DNA of 64,000 nt from Acidobacteriaceae bacterium KBS 83 (GCA_000381585.1 KB906734.1:186001-250000); one strand, 5' to 3'; shown: positions 51,857-61,852, counted from the stretch's first letter. The notes: generated from the letters alone by a model not told the origin. Translations and numbers: made by a program.

Positions 51857-52849
51857 ATGAGCGCTCCCGATCCGGTTGCACAGATACAGATGATGAGCGG
51901 CGGATATTTCGTCTCCCGCTGTCTGCAAGTGGCCGCGGAGTTGGGAATCGCGGACTTGATCGCGGATGTACCGGTGTCTGCTGCGCAATTGGCTGCCACA
52001 ACAGGATCATCGGCGGATGCGCTGGGCCGCGTGCTCACCCTGCTGTGCGCGCAGGGCATCTTCGAACGGCGCGACGGTGGCTTCGCGCACACCGAGGTAT
52101 CGCGGTTTCTGCGCAGCGATCACCCGGCGTCGATGCGTTCGTTCGCCCGCATGTTCGGAAACCCTGTGATCTGGCAATCGGTCATCCGTCTTGACGAGTC
52201 GGTGGTGACGGGCGAACCGATGGGCGAGAAGGTGACGCCCGGAGGTTTGTGGCAGTACCTGGCGGAGCACAAGGACAGAAGCGAGGTCTTCAACGAGACG
52301 ATGGCGGCTAAGGCGAGGGCCATGGTGCCGCTGGTCCCGCGTGCCTACGACTTTACCCGGTTCGCCCGTATTGCCGATATCGGCGGCGGTCGTGGACACC
52401 TGTTGCAAGCCATCCTCGCTGCGTCTCCTGACTCACGTGGCGTGCTCTTCGATCAGCCTCACGTCCTGCGCGAAGTGGCCAACCTGGCCAGTGACCGGCT
52501 GGCGCTTGAGGGCGGGAATTTTTTTGAGGATGCGCTGCCTGAAGCGGATGCTTACGTGCTGATGGAGGTGATCCATGACTGGGACGATCCTTCAGCTGAG
52601 CGCATTCTCCGTGCAGTGCGGCGCGCCGCACCTGCGGGAGCAAGGCTGGTGATAGTGGAGGCGAAGATGCCGGACCCACCCATGGCCTGCTGGACGGCGA
52701 CGCTGGATATCGTGATGCTGAACCTGGTGGGCGGACGGCAGCGCGGGTTTGGTGAGTACACGAATCTGTTGGAGCGCAGCGGCTTCGGGGAGATACGCGA
52801 GATCCCGATGGGGATGGGACACTCCATCATCGAAGCTTCGCCGGCGTGA
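51857..52849 (+). CDS. SAM-dependent O-methyltransferase (hydroxyindole/plant-type)
   Basis: A 330-residue methyltransferase. The N-terminal winged-helix dimerisation domain (VSRCLQVAAELGIADLIAD, GGFAHTEVSRFLRSDHP) precedes the Rossmann domain with IADIGGGRGHLLQAIL (about residues 168-183) and LMEVIHDWDDPSAERIL, in which His is the likely catalytic base. Such enzymes methylate small phenolic or indolic hydroxyl groups. It lies 78 bases upstream of hmgA on the same strand, so it may act on aromatic intermediates, which is inference. Confidence 0.88.
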   Translation: MSAPDPVAQIQMMSGGYFVSRCLQVAAELGIADLIADVPVSAAQLAATTGSSADALGRVLTLLCAQGIFERRDGGFAHTEVSRFLRSDHPASMRSFARMFGNPVIWQSVIRLDESVVTGEPMGEKVTPGGLWQYLAEHKDRSEVFNETMAAKARAMVPLVPRAYDFTRFARIADIGGGRGHLLQAILAASPDSRGVLFDQPHVLREVANLASDRLALEGGNFFEDALPEADAYVLMEVIHDWDDPSAERILRAVRRAAPAGARLVIVEAKMPDPPMACWTATLDIVMLNLVGGRQRGFGEYTNLLERSGFGEIREIPMGMGHSIIEASPA

Positions 52850-52927
52850 TCTGCTCGATTCGTACTTAGCCCTGACAGGACGACATCGATTTCGGGTATA
52901 ACCATTGGTTCTACGGGAGAGTCCTCT

Positions 52928-54232
52928 ATGGCGGAGCTGCGCTATCAGTCCGGGTTTCTGAACGAGTTTGCAACCGAGGCCGAACCGGGCGCGCTGCCCA
53001 TCGGACAGAATGCGCCACAGAAGCATCCGCTGGGCCTCTATGCCGAGCAGTTCAGCGGCACGCCTTTCACCATGCCGCGGGGGCGGAACCGTCGGTCGTG
53101 GCTGTATCGCATTCGCCCCTCGACGGTGCACAAGCCGTACACGCCCACGAGGATACAGCGTCTGATTCGCGGATGGCCGTGCCCGGATGCGGTGACATCG
53201 CCCAATCAGTTGCGCTGGGACCCGGAGCCGATCCCGCCGGGGGCCGTGGACTTTGTGGACGGCATCATGACGCTGGGCGGCAATGGAGATTCCTCGGTCC
53301 AGACTGGCGCCGCGATCCATATCTATGTCGCGACGCGGTCCATGCACAAGCGCTTCTTCTGGAATGCGGATGGCGAGTTTCTGCTGGTGCCGCAGCAGGG
53401 GCGGCTGCTGATCTTTACCGAGCTGGGCAAGATCGAGGTGGGGCCGGGCGAGATCTGTGTGCTGCCGCGCGGACTGAAGTATCGCGTGGAACTGCTGGAG
53501 CACGCGGCGCGAGGCTACATCTGTGAGAACTACGGGCCGCAGTTCCGGCTGCCGGACCTGGGGCCGATCGGCGCCAATGGACTGGCGAACCCGCGTGACT
53601 TTCTGACACCTGTGGCCGCATACGAAAACATCGAAGAGCATGTTGAGGTGATTGCGAAGTACGGCGGCTCGCTGTGGTGCAGCGGCATGGAGCACTCGCC
53701 GCTGAACGTGGTTGGCTGGCACGGCAACTATGCGCCCTACAAGTACGATCTGGCGCACTTCAACACCATCAACACGGTCAGCTTCGACCATCCCGATCCT
53801 TCGATCTTCACGGTGCTGACGGCGCCGAGCGAGATCCACGGCACGGCGAATATCGACTTCGTGATCTTCCCGCCGCGCTGGATGGTGGCGGAGAACACCT
53901 TCCGTCCGCCATGGTTCCATCGCAACGTGATGAACGAGTTTATGGGGCTGATCTTCGGCCAGTATGACGCGAAGGCCGAGGGCTTCCTGCCGGGGGGCTG
54001 CAGCCTGCATAACTGCATGAGCGGCCACGGACCGGACGCGGAGACATATGAGCGCGCGACCAGCGCGGACCTGAAGCCGGTGCGCCTGGAGAACACGCTC
54101 GCCTTCATGTTTGAGACGCGGTTTGTGGTGCAGACGACGAAGCACGCGCTGGAGAGCCGGACGCTGCAGCGCAACTACTTCGAGTGCTGGCAGGGACTGA
54201 ACCGCCGCTTTACACCGCCCGGACGGCAATGA
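52928..54232 (+). CDS. hmgA: Homogentisate 1,2-dioxygenase
   Basis: A 434-residue iron enzyme that opens the ring of homogentisate to maleylacetoacetate in tyrosine breakdown. Recognised by [19 protein letters not shown] at the N-terminus, [20 protein letters not shown], the cupin core ([20 protein letters not shown]) and the iron/substrate region ([57 protein letters not shown]) with conserved His and Glu. The start has GGGAGAG nine bases upstream. The stop overlaps the ATG of the next gene (ATGA). Confidence 0.97.
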   Translation: MAELRYQSGFLNEFATEAEPGALPIGQNAPQKHPLGLYAEQFSGTPFTMPRGRNRRSWLYRIRPSTVHKPYTPTRIQRLIRGWPCPDAVTSPNQLRWDPEPIPPGAVDFVDGIMTLGGNGDSSVQTGAAIHIYVATRSMHKRFFWNADGEFLLVPQQGRLLIFTELGKIEVGPGEICVLPRGLKYRVELLEHAARGYICENYGPQFRLPDLGPIGANGLANPRDFLTPVAAYENIEEHVEVIAKYGGSLWCSGMEHSPLNVVGWHGNYAPYKYDLAHFNTINTVSFDHPDPSIFTVLTAPSEIHGTANIDFVIFPPRWMVAENTFRPPWFHRNVMNEFMGLIFGQYDAKAEGFLPGGCSLHNCMSGHGPDAETYERATSADLKPVRLENTLAFMFETRFVVQTTKHALESRTLQRNYFECWQGLNRRFTPPGRQ

Positions 54233-55122
54233 CGCCGCCCGCGCTGCGCAGCCTGCTGACGGGGCTGATCGACTACGCGGGGCTGTTTCCGCCTGCGGGA
54301 CTCGGGATGGAAGCGGCGATACGCAACTACGACAGTTACGTGCGCGGCGAGCATGCCTGGATGCTGGGGCGCTTCATTGTGCCGGCGGCGCGGCTGGCGG
54401 AGTATGAAGATACCGTTTGCAATTCCGGAGTGGATGCGAGCGCCTGGAGCCTGAGCGTGCTGGCGACGGCGAGCGATGCCGATGTCGTCGGCCGGTTCAA
54501 TACCGGGGGCGATGAGTCCGGCAGGTGCGGATCCGGCAGCGTCGACGTGGTCGAAATCAAGGCCGCGAATGCGCGCGAGATCCAGGATGCGGCGCGGGCA
54601 TTTGGCGGGAACTACCAGATATATTTCGAGACACCGCCGGACAAATGGCACGCGTTGCTGCAGGCCACAGCGGTGGCGAGGGCAAGGGCAAAGATCCGCA
54701 CCGGTGGCGAGGTGGCGGGCGCCATTCCTGAGGAGTCGCGGGTGCTCGAGTTTCTGCGCATTGCGAGCGAGCGGCGGCTGGCCTTCAAGGCGACGGCAGG
54801 ACTGCATCATCCGCTGCGCGGGATGCAGCGTCTCACGTACCAGACGGAGAGCCCGCAGGCAGTGATGCACGGGTTTCTGAATGTGTTCTGCGCGGCGGTG
54901 CTGCTGTGGCATGAGCCGAAGATGCGTCAGGAGGCTGCGTGGATGCTGGACGAACGTGACGCGGATGCCATTACGATGGACGAATCAATGACCTGGCACA
55001 ACAGCGGTGTGACGTTGACGGCAGAGCAGATTCGCAAGGCGCGCGACAAGTTCGCGATCAGCTTTGGGTCGTGCTCCTTCACCGAACCGATTGAGGACCT
55101 GAGGAAGCTTGGATGGCTGTAA
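54229..55122 (+). CDS. Unknown protein in the homogentisate operon
   Basis: A 297-residue cytoplasmic protein. I do not recognise a characterised family. Visible elements: [19 protein letters not shown] at the N-terminus, [37 protein letters not shown] (about residues 158-175), [15 protein letters not shown] (about 185-200), and a C-terminal [20 protein letters not shown] with [17 protein letters not shown]. The alternating strands and Gly-rich turns suggest an alpha/beta, possibly TIM-barrel, fold. It overlaps hmgA by four bases and fahA by ten, so all three are translated together. It occupies the position where a maleylacetoacetate isomerase would be expected. Function not assigned. Confidence 0.8.
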   Translation: MTPPALRSLLTGLIDYAGLFPPAGLGMEAAIRNYDSYVRGEHAWMLGRFIVPAARLAEYEDTVCNSGVDASAWSLSVLATASDADVVGRFNTGGDESGRCGSGSVDVVEIKAANAREIQDAARAFGGNYQIYFETPPDKWHALLQATAVARARAKIRTGGEVAGAIPEESRVLEFLRIASERRLAFKATAGLHHPLRGMQRLTYQTESPQAVMHGFLNVFCAAVLLWHEPKMRQEAAWMLDERDADAITMDESMTWHNSGVTLTAEQIRKARDKFAISFGSCSFTEPIEDLRKLGWL

Positions 55123-56432
55123 ACACCTGCGATCCCGCGCTGCATAGCTGGGTGAAGTCGGCTGAGGCGGCGGGCACCGACTTCCCTATCCAGAATTTGC
55201 CATTCGGCGTGGCACGCATTCCGGGCGAGGCGACGCCGCGCGTGGTGACGGCGATCGGGGATCGCGCGCTCGACATCCATGCGTTGACCGAAGCGGGTGT
55301 GCTGGCGGGACTGGACGATGCGGTGGTCGCTGCGTGCCGGCAGACGACGCTGAACGCGCTAATGGCGCTGCCGCGGACGGCGCTGCGCACGCTGCGCGAG
55401 CGGCTGAGCGCGCTGCTCGAAGAAGCGCGGGTGGAAACGATGCGGCACCGCGCCGTGCTGGAAGCTGCGCTGAAGCCGCAGAGCGCGGTAGAGATGCTGG
55501 TGCCGGCAGCGATCGGCGATTACACGGATTTCTACGCGTCGATCTTTCACGCGACGAATGTCGGCAAGTTGTTCCGTCCGGAGAATCCGCTGCTGCCGAA
55601 CTATAAGTACGTGCCGATCGGCTATCACGGACGCGCTTCTTCGATTGTGCCGAGTGGCACCGCGGTGCGACGGCCGCGGGGGCAGATGGCGGGCGCGGCA
55701 GGTGAGGCACCCACTTTCGGGCCGAGCCGCCTGCTGGATTACGAGCTGGAGGTGGGCGCGTTCGTAAGCAAACCGAATCCGCTGAGCGAACCCGTGGGCA
55801 TCGATGAAGCACGCGAGCATCTGTTCGGACTGTGTTTGCTGAATGACTGGTCGGCGCGCGATATCCAGAGCTGGGAGTATCAGCCGCTGGGACCGTTCCT
55901 GGCGAAGAGCTTTGCGACGACGGTGTCGCCATGGGTGGTGACGCTGGATGCGCTGGAGCCGTTCCGCGTGCCGGCGTTTGCGCGATCCGAGGAGGATCCT
56001 GTGCCGCTTCCCTATCTGATCGGCGGGGACGATCAACGGCGCGGCGGCTTCGAGGTGCGGCTCGAGGTGCTGCTGGAAACACCGCGCATGCACCAGGCGG
56101 GCGAGGCGCCGTTTCTCTTGAGCCGCAGCAACCTGCGCGAACTTTACTGGACGCTGGGCCAGATGGTGGCGCACCACACCAGCAACGGATGCAATCTGCG
56201 GACGGCCGACCTGTTGGCGACGGGGACGGTATCGGGTGCAGCGACGACGGCGCGTGGATGCCTGCTGGAGATCACGGCGCGCGGCGCGCAACCCGTGGTG
56301 CTGCGCAATGGGGAGACGCGGAAGTTTCTGGAGGATGGGGATACGGTGATCCTGCGCGGGTGTTGCGAACGCGAGGGCGCGGTGCGGATTGGATTTGGGG
56401 AGTGCCGGGGGACTGTGCTGCCTGCGCGGTGA
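55113..56432 (+). CDS. fahA: Fumarylacetoacetase
   Basis: A 439-residue hydrolase that splits fumarylacetoacetate to fumarate and acetoacetate, the last step of tyrosine degradation. Family motifs: IGDYTDFYASIFHATNVGKL (catalytic His and metal Asp), PNYKYVPIGYHGRASSIV, LLDYELEVGAFVSKPN (metal Glu), LLNDWSARDIQSWEYQPLGP and FLAKSFATTVSPWVV (metal Asp, Lys). The length fits the family. It overlaps the upstream unknown gene by ten bases. Confidence 0.97.
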   Translation: MAVNTCDPALHSWVKSAEAAGTDFPIQNLPFGVARIPGEATPRVVTAIGDRALDIHALTEAGVLAGLDDAVVAACRQTTLNALMALPRTALRTLRERLSALLEEARVETMRHRAVLEAALKPQSAVEMLVPAAIGDYTDFYASIFHATNVGKLFRPENPLLPNYKYVPIGYHGRASSIVPSGTAVRRPRGQMAGAAGEAPTFGPSRLLDYELEVGAFVSKPNPLSEPVGIDEAREHLFGLCLLNDWSARDIQSWEYQPLGPFLAKSFATTVSPWVVTLDALEPFRVPAFARSEEDPVPLPYLIGGDDQRRGGFEVRLEVLLETPRMHQAGEAPFLLSRSNLRELYWTLGQMVAHHTSNGCNLRTADLLATGTVSGAATTARGCLLEITARGAQPVVLRNGETRKFLEDGDTVILRGCCEREGAVRIGFGECRGTVLPAR

Positions 56433-56440
56433 TACTTAGC

Positions 56441-56869
56441 CTACTGAAGGTCTGGCATCCAGAATGGCACCGGCCGGGCCCAGTAGATGACTTCGCCCGG
56501 CTTGGCGGTTGCGGTACTTCTCCCGCAGCGGTTGGTTGGCACCACGCCTTCTTTCACCGCTCTCTCAACTGAGATTTCTGAAATCGGGCCATTGCAATCA
56601 ATGAAGGGAACACGGTACGGCTCCGAACCCTTCTTTGGGCCACCGAGCATCATAAAGTTCGTCGCTCCAGCCGGAATCGTGACTCTCTTTGTGCCGTCAT
56701 TTCCCAGGCTGAGAATCGACACCTTGGAAGAGAGATTCCATTCGATCGTGAAGTTTTCGCTCCTGAAAGGCTTTCCAGAGTCGGCGTTGAGGACATGGAA
56801 AACCAAGCTTTGCGCACGAGCCATTGTTGCCAGGAACAGGAACGCCAATCCAAGCACGAAGATTCTCAT
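56441..56869 (-). CDS. Small secreted protein, tandem paralogue A
   Basis: A 142-residue exported protein. Signal peptide RIFVLGLAFLFLATMARAQ. The mature part shares its layout with the neighbouring gene: FHVLNADSGKPFRSENFTIE, a basic-then-Gly segment, a CNGP motif, then KPGEVIYWARPVPFWMPDLQ at the very end. Two Cys may form a disulphide. No known family. The ATG at 56869 is the likely start. Confidence 0.75.
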   Translation of the reverse strand: MRIFVLGLAFLFLATMARAQSLVFHVLNADSGKPFRSENFTIEWNLSSKVSILSLGNDGTKRVTIPAGATNFMMLGGPKKGSEPYRVPFIDCNGPISEISVERAVKEGVVPTNRCGRSTATAKPGEVIYWARPVPFWMPDLQ

Positions 56870-56942
56870 GGCTATATTGTCGTCCTCATCGGCGATTCGC
56901 TTCAGGGCTGTCTCATCCGTCCGCTCTTGCAGCGCAGATAGC

Positions 56943-57437
56943 TTACTGAAAATCGGGCTTCCAGAGCGGCAGTGGCCGGGCCCAGAAGACGATCTCACCG
57001 GGACTTGCCTGCACCGTGCGCGTGTTGCATTCGTTGTGCGCTACGAAACCCTTGCGGATGGCCTGCTGGACGGGAACCGCGATGGTGGGGCCGCTGCAAC
57101 TGAAGAAGGCGAGGCGGTTGGGATCGCCGTAGTCCTTAGTGCCGGGCTTCATGGTGAAGTTTGCGCTGCCGACCAGGATGTCCATGGTGCCGCGGCCCTT
57201 GCCGCCGACATAGACCAGCGATTCTTCGGCATCGGCGTCCCATTCGATCTGCACGTTCTGGTGGCTCATCGGGTCGCCGGTTTCCGCGTTAATGAGACGA
57301 ATGATCAGGCGGTTTGCACCGGCGGTGCTTAGACCGGACTTTGAATCGGCTGATGCCACGTTCGAAAGGATGGTCGCGGAGATGACAAGCATCGTCGCGA
57401 GAAGGGTCGTCCTGGTTCTGGTTGGCGTTTGACCCAT
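56943..57437 (-). CDS. Small secreted protein, tandem paralogue B
   Basis: A 164-residue exported protein. Signal peptide TLLATMLVISATILSNVASA. The mature part mirrors its neighbour: RLINAETGDPMSHQNVQIEW, a CSGP motif, VRKGF-like stretch, a second Cys (ECNTRT) and SPGEIVFWARPLPLWKPDFQ at the end. Conserved ends and spaced Cys mark the pair as a tandem duplication. 73 bases separate the two genes. Function unknown. Confidence 0.78.
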   Translation of the reverse strand: MGQTPTRTRTTLLATMLVISATILSNVASADSKSGLSTAGANRLIIRLINAETGDPMSHQNVQIEWDADAEESLVYVGGKGRGTMDILVGSANFTMKPGTKDYGDPNRLAFFSCSGPTIAVPVQQAIRKGFVAHNECNTRTVQASPGEIVFWARPLPLWKPDFQ

Positions 57438-57596
57438 GGCGGTTCGTCTCACAGCGCGCCGAGTGCGTCTGAGTGCGGGGCGCGTCACATCGATGATGCG
57501 ATGGAGACGGCGATTTCTCCGCTCACACGGAAGTGAAAGGGCATCCCCCTGCGGTGGCGCAGCGGTTCACTCTGGGAAGACCCAAAACGGGAAAGC

Positions 57597-59057
57597 TCAG
57601 AATTGGGCGACGAGCATGCGCTCTTCGGTCATGGATTCAATTGCGGAACGCAGACCTTCGCGACCGGTGCCGCTGTCCTTTACACCGCCGTAAGGCATGT
57701 GCTCGGCGCGCCAGGACGTGGCTTCGTTGATGAGCACGGTACCCGCTTCGATCTCGCGGAAGGCCTGCGTGATGCGTCCCCAGTCTTTGGTGAAGACCGC
57801 GGCCTGCAGACCGTAGCGCGAGTCGTTGACGGCGGCGATGGCCTCGTCGAAGGTTTCATATGGATTGAGGAAGACGATGGGAGCGAAGACCTCTTCCTTG
57901 AAGAGCGCTGTGGTCCGCGGCACCTTGGCCAGCAGCGCCGGTGAGAGCTGCGCGCCGCGACGTTCGCCACCGGTGATGAGGCGCGCACCGGCATCGACGG
58001 CCTTTTCGATCCATGCAGCAGCGCGCTCGGCGGCGGCGATCGAGATCATGGGGCCGATCTGGGTCTGCTCGTCGAGTGGATCGCCGGCGTGCATCTGCTC
58101 GATGCCTTCGGTGAGGCGTTGTGCGAGAGTCTGCCAGCGCATCTTGTGAACGAAGACACGCTGCACGGAGATGCAGCTCTGCCCGGAGTAGCTGAAGCCG
58201 CCGGTCAGGATGGCGCGCGCAGCGAGTTCGATGTCGGCATCCTCATGAACGATCATGGCCGCGTTGCCGCCGAGCTCGAGAGTACAGCGTAGACGCGGAG
58301 CCATTGCTTTCAGCTTCCAGCCCACCTCCGCACTGCCGGTGAAGGTCATCATGCGCAGGCGCGAGTCTGCGAGCATGCCGGCTGTGACTTCGTTCGAGCA
58401 GGGCAGAACACTGATGGCGCCGCGCGGCCAGCCGGCCTCGACCGCTATCTCGCCAAGACGAAGGGCGGTGAGCGGCGTCTGCGGCGCGGGCTTGATGATG
58501 ATGGGGTTGCCGGAAGCGATGGCAGGCGCGAGCTTGTGCGCCACGAGGTTCAACGGGAAGTTGAATGGCGTGATGCCCAAAATGGGACCGATGGGAAAGC
58601 GGCGGATCAGACCGGCGCGCTGATCGTTGCCCGGGGTCCAGTCCAGGGGCAAGAGCTCGCCGCCGATGCGCTTGGCTTCCTCCGCGGCAATGCGGAAGGT
58701 CTGAACGGCGCGCTCGACTTCGGTGCGCGACGCGGAGAGAGGCTTACCGGCCTCAAGCGCGATGCCGCGGGCTAGATCGAGTGCGTCATGTTCGATTCGA
58801 TGGGCGATGTGCTCGAGCATGCCGGCACGCCGCCACGCCGGGAGGGATTTCGTTTCGGGAAATGCATGTTCGGCGGCGCGAAGCGCTTCGTCCGCATCGC
58901 CCCCGGTGGCCCGGCAGACGGTGGCAACGACGTGGTTATCGTAGGGGCTGTGCACCTCGGCAGTGGCTTCGCTGTTGCGGAGATTGCCCGCAATGATGAG
59001 GGGGGTGGCGGCCGGGGATCCCTGGGTGGCGGCTCGCTTCGCTTTCGTGATGGTCAT
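57597..59057 (-). CDS. NAD(P)-dependent aldehyde dehydrogenase
   Basis: A 486-residue enzyme oxidising an aldehyde to the acid. Catalytic Cys is in YSGQSCISVQRVFVH (about residue 293), the general-base Glu in TLELGGNAA (about 260), and the cofactor pocket in GITPFNFPLNLVAHKLAPAI. The C-terminal PYGGVKDSGTGREG is typical. The sequence is closest in style to glyceraldehyde-3-phosphate/lactaldehyde-type members, but substrate is not certain. Start 59057 preferred; no strong ribosome site. Confidence 0.92.
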   Translation of the reverse strand: MTITKAKRAATQGSPAATPLIIAGNLRNSEATAEVHSPYDNHVVATVCRATGGDADEALRAAEHAFPETKSLPAWRRAGMLEHIAHRIEHDALDLARGIALEAGKPLSASRTEVERAVQTFRIAAEEAKRIGGELLPLDWTPGNDQRAGLIRRFPIGPILGITPFNFPLNLVAHKLAPAIASGNPIIIKPAPQTPLTALRLGEIAVEAGWPRGAISVLPCSNEVTAGMLADSRLRMMTFTGSAEVGWKLKAMAPRLRCTLELGGNAAMIVHEDADIELAARAILTGGFSYSGQSCISVQRVFVHKMRWQTLAQRLTEGIEQMHAGDPLDEQTQIGPMISIAAAERAAAWIEKAVDAGARLITGGERRGAQLSPALLAKVPRTTALFKEEVFAPIVFLNPYETFDEAIAAVNDSRYGLQAAVFTKDWGRITQAFREIEAGTVLINEATSWRAEHMPYGGVKDSGTGREGLRSAIESMTEERMLVAQF

Positions 59058-59284
59058 CGCACTAATGGTAGCGGCTGTATGGGCGCAAACGGTCGGCTGT
59101 GATCGCGGGGAAAGCAATCAATAAACAAACTTTCGTCACGGCGAAGTTCCGGCGAAGGAACCCGGTCCCATTCGAGGAATGGGTCAACAATTGAGCAAGC
59201 TTTTTAGGTGAAGAAGAGGCGAAAGCTCGCTATGGTTGGGTTGCAGGCAAGATCTTGTACCAGTGAATTTCTGAGGTGATTGCG

Positions 59285-59668
59285 ATGACTAATGCTCTGC
59301 CCCGACCTTTTATCCCGGTGACGCAACTGTTGACGGCTGTTATGCGGATTGCAGCCGAACACCACCGCGCCGGCCGTACCGCGGCCGCGAAAACGATGTA
59401 CCGGGAAGTGCTGGCGCTGGATCCGCGCCATGCAGATGCGTTGTTCCTTATGGGCGTGCTGGAGCGGCAGGCGGGACGGCTGGAGGAAGCGCGGCGGCTG
59501 CAGAGGGAAGCGGTGCGCTGGGCGACAGACCGAGCACCCATGGCGGCGGAGCTCCGGTTTGTGGAGCAGCTTCTGCTCCGGCGTAACCGCAAACCGGCGC
59601 GCGCATGGCGGGAGACGGGGACGTACCACAACGACTGCTCCGCACTGATGACGACTGCCCGGGCCTAG
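59285..59668 (+). CDS. TPR-repeat protein
   Basis: A 127-residue protein. One clear TPR-like pair: AAEHHRAGRTAAAKTMYREV, LALDPRHADALFLMGVLERQ and AGRLEEARRLQREAVRW. It probably mediates protein contacts. The ATG at 59285 follows GAGGT by seven bases. The C-terminal tail is basic. No partner is suggested by context. Confidence 0.75.
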   Translation: MTNALPRPFIPVTQLLTAVMRIAAEHHRAGRTAAAKTMYREVLALDPRHADALFLMGVLERQAGRLEEARRLQREAVRWATDRAPMAAELRFVEQLLLRRNRKPARAWRETGTYHNDCSALMTTARA

Positions 59669-59762
59669 GGAAGCGTGTGACGTCGTCGCCGGTACAATGA
59701 ACGAGGCAGCCCGCGGCGGAAGCATCGTCCGGCGACGCCGTATTTCCCCGCACAGGAACGGA

Positions 59763-60707
59763 ATGACACTCGCGTCCAGTAAACAGGAACAGCAGATTTT
59801 GCAGCAGACCATCGAGCAGGCGGCAAAGCAAGCCGGCCTCACAATTTTGTCCACCACCGAGGGGGCGGACTTCCACGGCAAGCCGACTTCGATCTTCCGC
59901 CTTGGACTGGCGCCCGACAGACCAGCGGAGCGGACTTTGGCGCTCGAATTGAGCAACGGCTTTGCGCCCGTAAATGACGACCAGAAACGAGAGCTCGCGA
60001 CTTACCTGCAGCAGGCGGCGAAACGGTTGGGCAATCCGAATCCGAACGCGATGGTCTCGCTCGCCGGGTTGCCGCTGGTTTTCCGCGAGTTTAAGTGGCC
60101 GTTTCACCTGTCGACCTCGGGCGCGGATACCTATCTGGTGCATGGTGTGGTCGGCCTCGAGGACGGCAGCGGCTCGCCGTTGCATACGAAGGTGGCCGCG
60201 AGCATGACGGTGACATTCGCCGAAGTGGTAGCGGCTCCGGAGCAGCCCTATGCGGAGGCGTTCATCTACAACGCAGTGCGCAAGACGCTGGACCAGGGTC
60301 AGCTGGAGATGCTGAAGTCCGGCAACCGGCAGCCGGTGCCGGTGACCACGCGGTATTACAGCCGCTGGCAGAATCGCTTTGTTTTCTCCGATACGACGCA
60401 GATATTGCGTCGTGAATTCCTCGCCATGAAGGTTTACTGGCTCTCTGCGGCGCTGGGCGGCAACCAGCCTGTCTGGATCGCCGATCCGTATGACGCGCAA
60501 TATCTGAACACGACACCAGAGGAGTTGCAGAGCGATGCGGCGTATCTGGCAAAGGATGGACTACTGACGCTCGATGCCGACTTTGCGACGCCGACCGCGA
60601 AGCTCTCCGAGCAGGGTGAGCATTATCGCGCGCTGCTGGCGCATGCACTCTCTCTGACGAAGCCGGAGTTCAACGAAGAGATGCGGCACGGCCACACCAA
60701 CATGTAA
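59763..60707 (+). CDS. Conserved protein of unknown function
   Basis: A 314-residue soluble-looking protein without signal peptide. I recognise no named domain. Features: N-terminal helix (QQILQQTIEQAAKQAG), beta-rich middle (LVFREFKWPFHLSTSGADTY, MTVTFAEVVAAPEQPYAEAF), and a C-terminal part with WIADPYDAQYLNTTPEELQS and a final HGHTNM. The ATG at 59763 has AGGAACGGA just upstream. It lies 51 bases before an exported hydrolase gene. Confidence 0.65.
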   Translation: MTLASSKQEQQILQQTIEQAAKQAGLTILSTTEGADFHGKPTSIFRLGLAPDRPAERTLALELSNGFAPVNDDQKRELATYLQQAAKRLGNPNPNAMVSLAGLPLVFREFKWPFHLSTSGADTYLVHGVVGLEDGSGSPLHTKVAASMTVTFAEVVAAPEQPYAEAFIYNAVRKTLDQGQLEMLKSGNRQPVPVTTRYYSRWQNRFVFSDTTQILRREFLAMKVYWLSAALGGNQPVWIADPYDAQYLNTTPEELQSDAAYLAKDGLLTLDADFATPTAKLSEQGEHYRALLAHALSLTKPEFNEEMRHGHTNM

Positions 60708-60758
60708 GCGAGCGGCCTCCGCATGCGACTGGCCACTCGTGTACTCATCGGAGCTTCT

Positions 60759-61817
60759 GTGAAGCGATTCGCCTGCGTGGTCATAATGATCGCTGCGCTG
60801 TCCCTCACCGTTCTGCCTGCTGTTGCAGAGGATGGTGCGCAGCAATTCGCCGATCTCGGGCGCTGCACGCTGGACAGCGGCCAGACCATTGAGCATTGCC
60901 GCGTGGGATATCGCACCTTCGGCACGTTGAATGCCGCAGGCGATAATGCCGTGCTGATGCCGACGTGGCTGAATGGCCGCACGGAGGACTTGCTCTCGCT
61001 GGTTGGCTCGGAGCCGAGCAAGTCAGGGCAGATCAACACCAGGCTGATCGACAGCACGAAGTTCTACGCGGTGCTGCTGGATGCGCTGGGTGATGGCGTG
61101 TCGTCCTCTCCGTCAAACAGCGACGTGCAGAAGGGCGCGGAGTTTCCCGCCATTACAGAACGCGACATGGTGCGCGCAGAGTATCGCGCGGTGACCGAGG
61201 TGCTGCACCTGAAGCATGCGCACGCGGTGATCGGCATCTCGATGGGCGGCGAGCAGACCTTCGAGTGGGCGGTGACCTATCCGGAGTTTTTTGATCTGGC
61301 GGTGCCGATCGCGGGAACGCCGCAGCCGACCAGCTATGACCTGCTATCGCACACGATTACGGAAGATGCGATGCTGGCCGATGCGGATTACAAGGGCGGG
61401 AGGTATGGGGGAAAGCAGCCCGAGTTGAAGCTGGCAAATGAGCTGCTGACGATGGAGCTGACCACGCCGCAGTTCCGCGTGGAGCACACCGAGCGGAAGG
61501 ACTTCCCTGCGCTGCTGGATGAAGCGCGCAAGCCGGAGCGGCAGGATGCGAATGACCGCATGTGGCAACTGAAGGCGGTGCTGGCGCTCGACGTGCTAGG
61601 CGGCAAGCCGATGGACGAGGTGGCGAAGGCGACGCGCGCGAGGTGGCTGGTGATCGTCTCCGCGCATGATCACCTGGTGTATCCCGGGCCTGCACTCGCG
61701 TGGGCAAAGGCCGCGGGCGCGGAGACTTACATCTCCGATACGCCGTGCGGACACGTCCTTATGGAGTGCGATGCGGAGCAGGTGTCGCAACGAGTGGAGA
61801 AGTTTCTGGCGCAGTAG
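60759..61817 (+). CDS. Exported alpha/beta hydrolase, MetX-like
   Basis: A 352-residue hydrolase. GTG at 60759 has GGAG six bases upstream and opens a signal peptide (RFACVVIMIAALSLTVLPAV); an ATG at 60723 is an alternative. The fold follows the homoserine O-acetyltransferase pattern: VLMPTWLNGRTEDL, LGDGVSSSPSNS, nucleophile elbow GISMGGEQTFEW (Ser), VIVSAHDHLVYPGP (Asp) and TPCGHVLMECD (His). Being exported, it is probably an esterase-type enzyme rather than a methionine-pathway transferase. Confidence 0.85.
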   Translation: MKRFACVVIMIAALSLTVLPAVAEDGAQQFADLGRCTLDSGQTIEHCRVGYRTFGTLNAAGDNAVLMPTWLNGRTEDLLSLVGSEPSKSGQINTRLIDSTKFYAVLLDALGDGVSSSPSNSDVQKGAEFPAITERDMVRAEYRAVTEVLHLKHAHAVIGISMGGEQTFEWAVTYPEFFDLAVPIAGTPQPTSYDLLSHTITEDAMLADADYKGGRYGGKQPELKLANELLTMELTTPQFRVEHTERKDFPALLDEARKPERQDANDRMWQLKAVLALDVLGGKPMDEVAKATRARWLVIVSAHDHLVYPGPALAWAKAAGAETYISDTPCGHVLMECDAEQVSQRVEKFLAQ

Positions 61818-61826
61818 CCTCTTCTC

Positions 61827-61842
61827 TTCGCTCAGGATGACA
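61827..61842 (+). repeat. Short intergenic repeat (TTCGCTCAGGATGACA)
   Basis: Lies ten bases after the hydrolase stop, close to the start of the convergent metalloprotease gene end. It matches the motif at 49477-49486 (TTCGCTCAGG). Small size makes this a weak but repeated pattern. Confidence 0.4.
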
Positions 61843-61852
61843 TCGACGGTTG

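Noticed and set aside
52592-54229. 545-codon open frame on the minus strand opposite hmgA
   Set aside because: Low-complexity Arg/His/Gln-rich translation fully opposite a confident gene; typical GC-rich shadow.
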